A stretch of 44,792 nt of DNA from an uncultured bacterium (GTDB lineage Bacteria; Bacillota; Clostridia; Oscillospirales; Oscillospiraceae), in the NCBI GenBank assembly GCA_947383145.1, contig CANDCH010000017.1, positions 1 through 44,792 of the forward strand, read 5' to 3'. The position numbers and the translations under genes were made by a program. The notes beneath the pieces are model-generated. The model did not search any database and was not told the DNA's origin. It saw only the letters and a program-made list of their open reading frames with translations. The stretch's first letter is position 1; every line of letters starts with the position of its first letter. Of the stretch, positions 22,766-31,593 are shown piece by piece.

Positions 22766-22911
22766 GGCGTTCACTCCTTTATGTTCAAGGGGGTTCCAAA
22801 GGAGCGGACGCTTCCTTGGAAACCGGGGCGGGCCCGCCGCTTGCGCACGGCGGGCCGCCGCATATATTATACCTGGTTTCCCCCGGAATGGCAAGGAGGG
22901 AAAGAATGGAA

Positions 22912-22942
22912 CAGGCCCCGCTTTCACGGAAAGCGGGGCCTG
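22912..22942 (-). terminator. Terminator of the dhaKLM operon
   Basis: Perfect 14-base arms CAGGCCCCGCTTTC and GAAAGCGGGGCCTG with a 3-base loop. On the minus strand it is followed by TTCCATTCTTT, 43 bases past the dhaM stop. Confidence 0.8.
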
Positions 22943-22985
22943 CCTTGTCTGGGGGTAGCGTTCTGCGAGACAGGAAACAGGGGTG

Positions 22986-23366
22986 TTACAGCTTTTTTTG
23001 AGCGCCCACCTGGGCCAGGTCCTCTAAAATGTCCTCCAGGCTCATGCCTGCCTCCGCGCCCACGGTTCCTGTGACCGCGCCCTCGGCGATGGGGCAGTCG
23101 GCCATGACCAGCTTCCGGCCCTCCATGGACTCAATGACCATCTCGGCGGTCATGACGGCGCTGCCCATGTCCATGAGCAGAATCACGCCGTCCTCGGAGT
23201 AGACCTGGTCGATGGCGCTGGAGATTTTCTCAAAGCTGGTGCCGAAGGAGCCGTCCTCCAGCCCCCCGGCGGCGGCGATGGGCACGGACCTGGCCATCAT
23301 CCGGGCCAGGTCGGCCACCCCCTCCGCCAGCTTGGCGCTGTGGGACACGATGACGAAGCCAACCAT
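22986..23366 (-). CDS. dhaM: DhaM, phosphoryl donor of the PTS-type dihydroxyacetone kinase
   Basis: A 126-aa EIIA(mannose)-like protein. It takes phosphate from HPr at His9 (IVSHSAKLAEG) and passes it to ADP held by DhaL. It includes GGLEDGSFGTS and LLMDMGSAVMTAEM, typical of the family. Only the EIIA domain is present; the HPr- and EI-like domains of the long E. coli DhaM are absent, as is usual in Firmicutes. GAGGTG precedes the ATG, which follows the dhaL stop by one base, implying coupled translation. Confidence 0.95.
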   Translation of the reverse strand: MVGFVIVSHSAKLAEGVADLARMMARSVPIAAAGGLEDGSFGTSFEKISSAIDQVYSEDGVILLMDMGSAVMTAEMVIESMEGRKLVMADCPIAEGAVTGTVGAEAGMSLEDILEDLAQVGAQKKL

Positions 23367-23367
23367 G

Positions 23368-23988
23368 TCACACCTCGTTTGCCACAATCTCCAGCACCAT
23401 GGTGAAGGAGGTGGCGCCGGGGTCCTGGTGGCCGATGGACCGTTCGCCCAGGTAGCTGGCCCTGCCCTTGGTGGCGGCGATGGTCTTGGTGAACTCCACG
23501 CCCTCCCAGGCGGCGGCCACCCCGGCGGCAAAGGCCGCCCTGGCGTCGGAGGTCTCCGCCCACTTGGCCTCCATGGCCTCCTTGGCGGGGATCATGGCGT
23601 CCAGCATGGTCTTCTCGCCCTTGGTGGACCGCCCCCGCTGCATGATGCCCTCGATGGCCTGCTGGAGCCCCGCCAGGAAGCCGGGGACGGTGATCTCGGC
23701 CCGGCCCTTGAGCGCGCCGCCCAGCTTCATGAAGCCGGTGCCGTACAGGGGGCCGGAGGCCCCGCCCACGGTGGAGACCAGGGTCATGCCCACGGTCTTG
23801 AGCACGTCGCCGGGTTCCTTGCCCGCCATGCCGTCCAGCTTTTTCTCCACCTCGGCGAAGCCCCGGGCCAGATTGATGCCGTGGTCGCCGTCGCCGATGA
23901 CGTTGTCCAGCTCGGTGAGAAACGCCTTTTCTTCCTCGATTTTGGCCGCGATCTTGTGGATGACGGCGATGAGTTTATCCGTGTTCAT
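23368..23988 (-). CDS. dhaL: DhaL, ADP-binding subunit of dihydroxyacetone kinase
   Basis: A 206-aa subunit that keeps a bound nucleotide as a phosphate shuttle between DhaM and the substrate on DhaK. The Mg-chelating motif GDGDHG is at about residues 32-37, with ASGPLYGTGFM near 99 and GRASYLGERSIGHQDPGA near the C-terminus, all diagnostic. Middle gene of dhaKLM: 36 bases after dhaK and one base before dhaM. Confidence 0.96.
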   Translation of the reverse strand: MNTDKLIAVIHKIAAKIEEEKAFLTELDNVIGDGDHGINLARGFAEVEKKLDGMAGKEPGDVLKTVGMTLVSTVGGASGPLYGTGFMKLGGALKGRAEITVPGFLAGLQQAIEGIMQRGRSTKGEKTMLDAMIPAKEAMEAKWAETSDARAAFAAGVAAAWEGVEFTKTIAATKGRASYLGERSIGHQDPGATSFTMVLEIVANEV

Positions 23989-24024
23989 AAATGGTCAGCC
24001 CGCTTTCCTTGTGAAATATCCCGC

Positions 24025-25014
24025 TTACGCCTTGAAGCCCGGGGTGTCCGCCTTGGCGTCCAGAAGGCCCTTGAGCTGATCGTCCAGCTTCAGCAGGGAG
24101 ATGGAGAAGCCCGCCATCTCAATGGAGGTCATATACTCGCCCACAAAGGTCTTGTAGACCTTCACGCCCTTGTCCGCCAGCACGTCGGCCACGCGGTTGT
24201 TGATGATGAACAGCTCCATGAGGGGGGTGGCCCCGGAGGAGTTGATCATCACGGCCACCTCGCCGCCGGTGAAGTCCAGGTCGCCCAGAATCTGCTCCAG
24301 GAGCATATCCACGATCTCGTCGGCGGGGCGCAGCTTCTCCCGGTGGGTGCCCGGCTCGCCGTGGATGCCGATGCCCACCTCCATCTCGTCCTCGCTGAGC
24401 TCGAAGCCGGGCTTGCCCGCGGCGGGGACGGTGCACGGCTCGATGGCCGCGCCCATGGTGCGCACATTGTCGATGACCTTCTGGGCCACGGCCTGGACGG
24501 CGTCCAGGTCCGCGCCGGTCTCCGCCATGGCCCCGGCGATCTTGTGGACGAACACGGTGCCCGCCACGCCCCGGCGGCCCACGGTGTACAGGCTGTCCTT
24601 CACGGCCACGTCGTCGTTGACGACGACCTGGGCCACCTTGATGCCCTCGTCCCGGGCCATGTCGGCGGCCATCTCAAAGTTCATCACGTCGCCGGTGTAG
24701 TTCTTGACGACCATCAGCACGCCCGCGTCGGTGGCGATGGCCTTGATGCCCTCGTAGACCTGATCGGGGGTGGGAGAGGTGAACACGGCCCCGGCCACCG
24801 CCGCGTCCAGCATGCCCTCGCCCACATAGCCGCCGTGGGCGGGCTCGTGGCCGCTGCCGCCGCCGCTGATCAGGGCAACCTTGCCCTCCTTCTTGCTGGC
24901 GCGGACCACCACGTTGCCGCAGTCCAGCTTGCGCACGTACTGGGGATAAGCCTTGACCATGCCCTGGATCATCTGATCCTCTACCTTGTCTACCGCGTTG
25001 ATGAACTTCTTCAT
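24025..25014 (-). CDS. dhaK: DhaK, dihydroxyacetone-binding subunit
   Basis: A 329-aa subunit that binds dihydroxyacetone covalently as a hemiaminal through a His. His218 in GIHGEPGTH lies at the same residue number as the E. coli DhaK nucleophile, and GGGSGHEPAHGGYVG supplies His56. The product, dihydroxyacetone phosphate, enters glycolysis. AAAGGAG lies 9 bases before the ATG. It is divergent from glpP across 145 bases that include a small perfect hairpin, so the two sets may share control. Confidence 0.97.
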   Translation of the reverse strand: MKKFINAVDKVEDQMIQGMVKAYPQYVRKLDCGNVVVRASKKEGKVALISGGGSGHEPAHGGYVGEGMLDAAVAGAVFTSPTPDQVYEGIKAIATDAGVLMVVKNYTGDVMNFEMAADMARDEGIKVAQVVVNDDVAVKDSLYTVGRRGVAGTVFVHKIAGAMAETGADLDAVQAVAQKVIDNVRTMGAAIEPCTVPAAGKPGFELSEDEMEVGIGIHGEPGTHREKLRPADEIVDMLLEQILGDLDFTGGEVAVMINSSGATPLMELFIINNRVADVLADKGVKVYKTFVGEYMTSIEMAGFSISLLKLDDQLKGLLDAKADTPGFKA

Positions 25015-25075
25015 GTTGAAAACACTCCTTTGATTGAGATGTCAAGATTTTTCGGGGCAAGAGCGGGAAAAAGCG

Positions 25076-25104
25076 TTGCGGGAAGGGAAGAGAGGCGCTA
25101 TAAT
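25076..25104 (+). promoter_or_regulatory. Promoter of glpP
   Basis: TTGCGG (25076-25081) and consensus TATAAT (25099-25104) with a 17-base spacer, 56 bases before the TTG start. Confidence 0.85.
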
Positions 25105-25118
25105 CATGTGTTGAACAG

Positions 25119-25139
25119 CCGTCCGGGGGCGCCGGACGG
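25119..25139. promoter_or_regulatory. Hairpin in the glpP leader / dhaKLM upstream region
   Basis: Perfect 8-base arms CCGTCCGG and CCGGACGG with loop GGGCG lie between the glpP promoter and its ribosome site. No T-run follows on the plus strand. It could be an operator on DNA or a leader structure for autoregulation by the RNA-binding GlpP; neither is proven. Confidence 0.5.
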
Positions 25140-25159
25140 GCAGAAGAGGAGGGGTTGCT

Positions 25160-25729
25160 TTGGACCAGCGGTTTTACGACGCGGTGCTGGCCTCGCCGGT
25201 GATCGCGGCGGTAAAGGACATGGAGCAGCTGGAGGACTGCCTGACTCTGGACAACATCCAGGTGGTATTCCTGCTGTTCGGGGATCTGTGCTCCATCGGG
25301 GAGGTGGCGGCCCGGGCCAAGGACGCGGGCAAGATTGTGCTGGTCCACGTGGACCTGATTGCGGGGCTGTCCTCCAGCCAGGAGATCGCCGTGGACTTTC
25401 TGCGCCGGAACACCCGGGTGGACGGCATCATCACCACCAAGCCCAACTTTATCCGCCGGGCAAGGGAGCTGAAGCTGTTCACCGTCATGCGCCTGTTCGT
25501 CATCGACTCCATGGCGCTGGCGGGGATCAGCAAGCTGGAGAGCGTCAAGCCCGATTTCATCGAGGTGCTCCCCGGGGTCATGCCCAAGACCATCCGCAAA
25601 ATCGCCCAGACCACCCGCATCCCGCTGCTGGCGGGGGGGCTCATCGCGGACAAGGAGGACGTGGTGGCGGCGCTGTCCGCCGGGGCCATGGCGGTGTCCG
25701 CCACCAGCCGGGAGGTCTGGCGGATGTAG
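25160..25729 (+). CDS. glpP: Glycerol-3-phosphate-responsive antiterminator GlpP
   Basis: A 189-aa barrel-fold RNA-binding regulator. In Bacillus, GlpP with glycerol 3-phosphate binds leader RNA of glpD and glpFK and prevents termination. Typical stretches are HVDLIAGLSSSQEIAVDFL, DGIITTKPNFIRRA, FIEVLPGVMPKTI and PLLAGGLIADKEDV. The start is TTG, 7 bases after GAGGAGGGG. Likely targets in the window are the leaders of glpK, glpF and dhaKLM, but no classical GlpP target hairpin is recognised with certainty. Confidence 0.95.
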   Translation: MDQRFYDAVLASPVIAAVKDMEQLEDCLTLDNIQVVFLLFGDLCSIGEVAARAKDAGKIVLVHVDLIAGLSSSQEIAVDFLRRNTRVDGIITTKPNFIRRARELKLFTVMRLFVIDSMALAGISKLESVKPDFIEVLPGVMPKTIRKIAQTTRIPLLAGGLIADKEDVVAALSAGAMAVSATSREVWRM

Positions 25730-25765
25730 CCCCGGCGACGGAAAAAGCCGCCCAGGCGCGGGACG

Positions 25766-25801
25766 GACCCCCGCCCTCCCGTCAGGAGGGGCGGGGTCTT
25801 T
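25766..25801 (+). terminator. Terminator of glpP
   Basis: 14-base arms GACCCCCGCCCTCC and GGAGGGGCGGGGTC (one mismatch) with loop CGTCA, then TTTCC. Confidence 0.85.
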
Positions 25802-25839
25802 CCATGCCTGTACGGCTTTTCAGGGACGGGCGCGGGGCG

Positions 25840-26052
25840 TCACTTGCCCTCGCAGTTCATGTCGTCCAGGCTGCAGCTGGTGTCCTCGTCCTTGGTGACG
25901 GCGTTCATGTCGGTGATGGAGAAGCTCTGCTCCTCCTGACCCTCCAGGCAGTTCATATCGTTCAGGGCGCAGCTGCGGTCGTCGTCGCTGGTGATGCCGT
26001 TCATGTTGGTGATGCCCAGGCTGCTCTTGATCTTGGGGTCCTTCTGTTCCAT
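25840..26052 (-). CDS. Small Cys-repeat peptide with two CxLxDMNC units
   Basis: A 70-aa acidic peptide of unknown family, with no membrane helix or standard signal peptide. Residues 11-35 and 43-67 are two copies of one 25-residue unit (15 identities by eye), each with an IT-x-MN motif, an acidic TxDxD stretch and a closing C-x6-C pair, CALNDMNC (Cys28/35) and CSLDDMNC (Cys60/67). GAAGGAGGG lies 7 bases before the ATG and a strong dedicated promoter lies upstream. The repeated Cys/Asp/Asn-rich units suggest either a RiPP-type precursor with two cores or a metal- or redox-active peptide. No maturation enzyme is adjacent, so either reading is a guess. Confidence 0.8.
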   Translation of the reverse strand: MEQKDPKIKSSLGITNMNGITSDDDRSCALNDMNCLEGQEEQSFSITDMNAVTKDEDTSCSLDDMNCEGK

Positions 26053-26164
26053 GGTTTGGTCCCTCCTTCACTCACGGTTGTTGGCACGTCAATGACGCCG
26101 GCGGAGCCGAAACCGCTCCCCCGGGTGGTGCGTCAGCAATGCGAACGGATTGCTTTCATGGTAA

Positions 26165-26193
26165 AGTATAGCCCAACCTGCCCAAAAATACAA
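26165..26193 (-). promoter_or_regulatory. Promoter of the Cys-repeat peptide gene
   Basis: Minus-strand TTGTAT (26188-26193) and TATACT (26165-26170) with a 17-base spacer. It leaves a leader of about 105 bases before the ATG, GC-rich and without an obvious terminator. Confidence 0.8.
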
Positions 26194-26325
26194 GTGGACA
26201 AGGGGGAGCTTTTGACAAATCCGCTATTTTGTTGGAGGCAGAGCGGCTGGCGGCCGGGTTTTTTGTGAAAAAGACCGGCCCGCCGGAGAAGTTTTGGAAA
26301 AGGAGGAATTTTTTGGCCCCGCCGG

Positions 26326-26354
26326 TTGAAAAGTTCACAAAATTCTGGTATTGT
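26326..26354 (+). promoter_or_regulatory. Promoter of the ahpC operon
   Basis: TTGAAA (26326-26331) and TATTGT (26349-26354) with a 17-base spacer. The rest of the 371-base gap between the peptide gene and ahpC holds the divergent promoter above and a GGCCGG / CCGGCC hairpin near 26250-26283. I see no clear PerR or OxyR site. Confidence 0.65.
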
Positions 26355-26423
26355 GGGACAGGAAAGGCCGTCCGGGCGCGCCCGGACCAAATTTTGATCC
26401 CGAATATTCAGGAGGAATGTATC

Positions 26424-26990
26424 ATGGCGCATATGATTGGCAAGGAGCTGGAGCCCTTTTCCGTCATGGGCTACCACCAGGGGGCGTTCAGGCCCTTCAC
26501 CGAGAAGAGCCTGCTGGGCCATTGGTCGGTGCTGTTTTTCTATCCCGCCGACTTCACCTTTGTCTGCCCCACCGAGCTGAAGGACCTGGCGGAGCAGTAC
26601 GCCGGCTTCCAGGCGGAGGGCTGCGAAATCTACTCTGTCAGCGAGGATACCCATTTCGTCCACAAGGCGTGGGCGGACGCCTCCGACACCATCAAGGGCG
26701 TCCCCTACCCCATGCTGGGCGACCCGGCGGGAGTGCTGGCCCGCCAGTTCGGCGTGCTGCTGGAGGAGGAGGGTCAGGCCCTGCGGGGAACCTTCCTGCT
26801 GAACCCGGAGGGGAAGATCGCGCTGTACGAGATCCACGACCTGGGTATCGGCCGCAGCGCCCAGGAGCTGCTGCGCAAGCTCCAGGCGGCCAAGTTCGTC
26901 CATGAGCACGGCGACCAGGTGTGCCCCGCCCACTGGCATCCCGGCGAGGAGACCCTCACCCCCAGCCTGGACCTGGTGGGGCTGCTGTAA
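26424..26990 (+). CDS. ahpC: Peroxiredoxin AhpC (alkyl hydroperoxide reductase C)
   Basis: A 188-aa cytoplasmic 2-Cys peroxiredoxin reducing hydrogen peroxide and organic peroxides. The peroxidatic Cys48 is in DFTFVCPTEL and the resolving Cys167 in QVCPAHW near the C-terminus, with the usual HGEVCPA-like spacing. CAGGAGGAA lies 7 bases before the chosen ATG; the frame is open further upstream but crosses the promoter. The next gene starts at the base after the stop, and an AhpF N-terminal domain gene follows, so the three form one operon. Confidence 0.96.
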   Translation: MAHMIGKELEPFSVMGYHQGAFRPFTEKSLLGHWSVLFFYPADFTFVCPTELKDLAEQYAGFQAEGCEIYSVSEDTHFVHKAWADASDTIKGVPYPMLGDPAGVLARQFGVLLEEEGQALRGTFLLNPEGKIALYEIHDLGIGRSAQELLRKLQAAKFVHEHGDQVCPAHWHPGEETLTPSLDLVGLL

Positions 26991-27236
26991 ATGGTTACTG
27001 CGGCTGCTCGCGTCATTGCCGCCGCGGCTTATGCGGCCGTGGCGGTTGTGACCGTCATCAGCGGATTGAAAAGGGGCGCCGATAAAGGCTGGATGATTGT
27101 CGAGGCCGTTTCCTATCTGACGGTCGGGGCTTTGTTTCTGCTTGCTCCGGTGGAATATATCATCCTCCCGGCGGTGCTGGGCATGGTTCTATCGTTCATT
27201 CCGATGCTGCGCGGTGTGAAAAAGCGCGGACAATAG
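26991..27236 (+). CDS. Small membrane protein between ahpC and the AhpF-like gene
   Basis: An 81-aa protein with three hydrophobic stretches (about residues 4-24, 34-52 and 54-72) and a basic C-terminus (RGVKKRGQ). Its ATG directly follows the ahpC TAA, suggesting translation by ribosomes finishing ahpC rather than a separate site. No family is recognised. Its fixed place between two parts of a peroxide-reducing system makes a related membrane role possible, but the protein itself does not show it. Confidence 0.7.
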   Translation: MVTAAARVIAAAAYAAVAVVTVISGLKRGADKGWMIVEAVSYLTVGALFLLAPVEYIILPAVLGMVLSFIPMLRGVKKRGQ

Positions 27237-27254
27237 AAAAAGGAGGAGTCCTTT

Positions 27255-27920
27255 ATGCCGCTCCAACCCGAGAACTATCCCGCAAAAAGTCCCCTGATCG
27301 CCCCTGAGCTGGAGGGGCAGCTCAAAACGCTGCTGGACAAGCTGTCCGCCCCCGTGACGCTGGTGTGCCTGCTGGGAGAGGACGGCAAGAGCGCCGAGCT
27401 GGCCGCCTTTGTGAACCACATCGCGGGGCTGTCCCCTCAATTGTCCCGCAGGTTTCTGGCCCCCGGCGAGGACCCCGCCGCGGACGGGGCGCTGGACGCC
27501 TCCCTCCTGCCCGCCACGGGCGTTTACGCGGGAGAGGCCTTCGGCCGCATGGTGTTCCACGGCGTCCCCGGCGGCAAGGAGATCACCGGCTTCGCCGCCG
27601 CCCTGCTCAACGCCGGGAACGCCGCCAAGCCCCTGGACAAGCCCACCCTGAAGGATATCGCCAAGATCAAGAGGCCGGTGGATATCCGGGTGTGCGTCTC
27701 CCTGGCCTGCCACCACTGCGCCCAGCTGGTGATGAACGCCCAGCGGGCGGCCTGGGAGAACCCGCTTGTCACCGCCCACATGATTGACGCCAACCTGTAC
27801 CCCGAGCTGGTGGAGCGGTATCAGATCCAGCGGGTGCCGCTGACGGTGCTCAACGGGGAGAAGACAATCCCCGGCGGGAAGACCATGGCTGAGCTGACCA
27901 CGCTGCTGGCGAGGCTGTGA
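27255..27920 (+). CDS. Stand-alone AhpF N-terminal (double thioredoxin fold) protein
   Basis: A 221-aa protein made of two thioredoxin-like folds, matching the N-terminal domain of AhpF. The second fold carries an active-site pair Cys152-His-His-Cys155 (SLACHHCAQLV), close to the CHNC of AhpF; the first fold lacks a Cys pair. The C-terminal FAD/NADH domain of AhpF is absent. Electrons for AhpC must therefore come through this protein from a separate flavoenzyme such as a thioredoxin reductase. AAAGGAGGAG precedes the ATG. Third gene of the ahpC operon. Confidence 0.88.
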   Translation: MPLQPENYPAKSPLIAPELEGQLKTLLDKLSAPVTLVCLLGEDGKSAELAAFVNHIAGLSPQLSRRFLAPGEDPAADGALDASLLPATGVYAGEAFGRMVFHGVPGGKEITGFAAALLNAGNAAKPLDKPTLKDIAKIKRPVDIRVCVSLACHHCAQLVMNAQRAAWENPLVTAHMIDANLYPELVERYQIQRVPLTVLNGEKTIPGGKTMAELTTLLARL

Positions 27921-27943
27921 TCCCGCGGGAGGATGCCAAAAGG

Positions 27944-27984
27944 CTCCGCCGGCAGGATTTTAGTCCTCGCCGGCGGGATTTTTT
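27944..27984 (+). terminator. Terminator of the ahpC operon
   Basis: CCGCCGGC (27946-27953) and GCCGGCGG (27969-27976) are closed by a 15-base loop that can pair further (AGGA / TCCT), then GATTTTTT. Confidence 0.85.
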
Positions 27985-28082
27985 GGCGATTGTTTCAAAA
28001 TGAAAGGCAAAATTTTGTGAGAATTGTCGAAAATTACATAGGATTGCCAAATATTGTTGCTTTTCTTTTGCATATATGCTAA

Positions 28083-28213
28083 ATTAAGGAATAGAAATGT
28101 ATTGGATGGACATGACTCCCGACGGGGCAACTGAATACCATGAACCTTTGAGACGAGCGCTGCAGGGTCTGGACAGTGGGAAACCGCTGGCTTTGGTCCT
28201 GCGCTCTTTTTTT
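28083..28213 (+). ncRNA. Unidentified terminator-ended RNA upstream of the TetR gene
   Basis: The 350-base gap after the ahpC operon holds an AT-rich promoter zone (a weak TTGTTG / TATGCT pair with a 15-base spacer, -10 at 28075-28080), then a candidate RNA of about 130 bases. A first domain pairs GTATT with GAATAC around CCC-GACG-GGG and GCAAC. A strong terminator hairpin follows (28155-28206, with an inner CAGTGG-GAAA-CCGCTG) ending in seven T. It stops 58 bases before the TetR start, so it may be a riboswitch-type leader or an independent small RNA. It matches no class I can name. Confidence 0.55.
28155..28213 (+). terminator. Strong terminator ending the unidentified RNA
   Basis: GAGC...GCAGG pairs with CCTGC...GCTC, with an internal GAAA tetraloop hairpin, followed by TTTTTTT. 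Confidence 0.85.
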
Positions 28214-28270
28214 ACCCAAGGCGGGAGGCATGCCCGCCGCGGCCGCGATGTATAGGGGGAATGTATCAGA

Positions 28271-28828
28271 ATGTGCTGTAACACGAAGCAGAAAATCGCC
28301 CGGGCGCTGCGCCAGCTGATGAGCGAGCGCCCCCTGAGCAAGATCACCGTGCAGGACCTGATGGAGCGGACCCAGATGAAGCGGCAGAGCTTCTACTACC
28401 ATTTCCAGGACATCTACGACGTGCTGGGATGGATCTGTGAGCAGCAGCTGGGCGCCCCCCTCCGGGAGGACCCGGAGATGGACTTTGAGGAGTGGTGCCT
28501 GCGGCTGGTGGAGCTGATGGGGGAGGACCGGGGGTTTTACCGCAGGGTGTTTTTGGCGGGCAGCCCGGGGATCGTGCGGGATTTCTGCGAGGGGCTGGTA
28601 AGGCCCCGGATGGCCCGGCTGCTTTTCCTGACGGACGACCCCCGGCGGCTCCCCAAGGAGCAGGGATTCGTGGTGGACTTCTGCACCAAGGCCATCACCA
28701 GCTATTTTATCGAGCTGTGCGCCTCCCGCAAGGAGCTGGATTGGGCGGAGATCCGCCTTTGCCTCCACAGCCTGATGAGCGTGGTCCGTCCGGCGGAGGA
28801 GCTGTGCCTCCGCGTGCAGGCGGGCTGA
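28271..28828 (+). CDS. TetR/AcrR family transcriptional regulator (DhaS-like)
   Basis: A 185-aa regulator. The N-terminal HTH covers about residues 5-50 (KITVQDLMERTQMKRQSFYYHF, the classic TetR recognition region). The C-terminal ligand domain is short and resembles the one in DhaS-like proteins, which activate dihydroxyacetone kinase genes. It sits between the dhaKLM/glpP set and glpK, so control of glycerol or dihydroxyacetone use is the natural inference; a ligand cannot be assigned. GGGGGA lies about 8 bases before the ATG. Confidence 0.85.
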   Translation: MCCNTKQKIARALRQLMSERPLSKITVQDLMERTQMKRQSFYYHFQDIYDVLGWICEQQLGAPLREDPEMDFEEWCLRLVELMGEDRGFYRRVFLAGSPGIVRDFCEGLVRPRMARLLFLTDDPRRLPKEQGFVVDFCTKAITSYFIELCASRKELDWAEIRLCLHSLMSVVRPAEELCLRVQAG

Positions 28829-28899
28829 GCGGCTGGAAGCGCTTGACAGAGGTGGACAGTTTGTACAAAATCGGCGGCGGCGCCAGATGGGATTTATAA

Positions 28900-30579
<1,680 letters not shown>

Positions 30580-30635
30580 AGGTCCCGCCTGCGGCCTGAC
30601 CGCCGCGCATCCGTTTTTCGCCGTCTGTCTCCTGG

Positions 30636-30658
30636 GGCGGGGCCGGACCGGCCCCGCC
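30636..30658. promoter_or_regulatory. GC palindrome between glpK and glpF
   Basis: GGCGGGGCCGG and CCGGCCCCGCC are separated by one base. No T-run follows. It lies 35 bases before the glpF start and could limit read-through, protect the glpK mRNA end, or be an operator. Confidence 0.5.
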
Positions 30659-30692
30659 TGGGGATAGCGTATAAAAGAGGAGGGTTTTGTCA

Positions 30693-31415
30693 ATGTTAGT
30701 GAAGTTTTTAGCTGAGTTCTTCGGCACGATGCTGCTCATCATCCTGGGCGACGGCGTGGTCGCCAACGTCACCCTGAACAAGTCCGGCATGAAGGGCGCC
30801 GGGTCCATCCAGATCACCCTGGCCTGGGGCCTCGCGGTGATGCTGCCCGCGTTCATCTTTGGCGCGGCCTCCGGCGCGCACTTCAACCCCGCCCTGACCA
30901 TCGCCCTGGCGGTGGACGGCAGCCTGGGCTGGGCCGACGTGCCCGTGTACATCATCGCCCAGTTCGCCGGCGCCATCATCGGCGCGTGCATCGTCTACCT
31001 GATGTTCAAGGATCAGTTTGACGCCACCGACGACCCCGGCACCAAGCTGGGCGTGTTCTCCACCGGCCCGTCCGTTCCCAACCTGCCCCTGAACATCTTC
31101 TGTGAGGCCGTGGCCACCTTCGTGCTGGTCTTCGCCATCAAGGGCATCCCCGGCACCGTGGCCGGCGGCGTGAGCAACCTGTTCGTGTTCGGCATCATCG
31201 TGTCCATCGGCATGTCCCTGGGCGGCCTGACCGGCTATGCCCTGAACCCCGCCCGTGACATCGGTCCCCGTATCGCCCACTCCTTCCTGCCCATCAAGGG
31301 CAAGGGCGACTCCAACTGGGGCTATGCCATCGTCCCCCTGGTGGGCCCGATCATCGGCGCCGTCGTGGCCGTCCTGCTCTACATGGGCCTGGGCGCCGCC
31401 GGCGTGTGGGCGTAA
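30693..31415 (+). CDS. glpF: Glycerol uptake facilitator (aquaglyceroporin)
   Basis: A 240-aa MIP-family channel with six membrane helices and two half-helices carrying the NPA boxes: HFNPALT (65-67) and LNPARD (185-187). Asp189 after the second box is the mark of glycerol-conducting members. It lets glycerol diffuse in to be trapped by GlpK. The start was chosen at the ATG after AGAGGAGGG; a TTG two codons earlier is less well placed. Same direction as glpK, 113 bases downstream. Confidence 0.97.
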   Translation: MLVKFLAEFFGTMLLIILGDGVVANVTLNKSGMKGAGSIQITLAWGLAVMLPAFIFGAASGAHFNPALTIALAVDGSLGWADVPVYIIAQFAGAIIGACIVYLMFKDQFDATDDPGTKLGVFSTGPSVPNLPLNIFCEAVATFVLVFAIKGIPGTVAGGVSNLFVFGIIVSIGMSLGGLTGYALNPARDIGPRIAHSFLPIKGKGDSNWGYAIVPLVGPIIGAVVAVLLYMGLGAAGVWA

Positions 31416-31504
31416 GTCCAGCCGTCTGACAAGGCAGCCGCATAGAAAACCTGCGGGCCAAATAATCCCCTGGTCTCTCATGCGGAGTGAATGAGATGCT
31501 GTGA

Positions 31505-31554
31505 GCCGGGCAGCCCAGACCCCTCGAAAGGGGGGCCGGACCGGGCTGCCCGGC
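31505..31554. terminator. Long hairpin between glpF and the oxidoreductase genes
   Basis: Perfect 12-base arms GCCGGGCAGCCC and GGGCTGCCCGGC enclose a second hairpin CCCC-TCGAAA-GGGG. TTACTCTGTC follows, a poor T-run, so it may only partly stop transcription or act as an antitermination site; GlpP is encoded nearby. Confidence 0.5.
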
Positions 31555-31593
31555 TTACTCTGTCAAAAATGGTAGAAAAAGGAGTGAACCTGT

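Noticed and set aside
25840-26052. The Cys-repeat peptide read as a ferredoxin or zinc ribbon.
   Set aside because: Cys spacing (C-x6-C twice, 32 residues apart) fits neither CxxC ribbon nor ferredoxin patterns.
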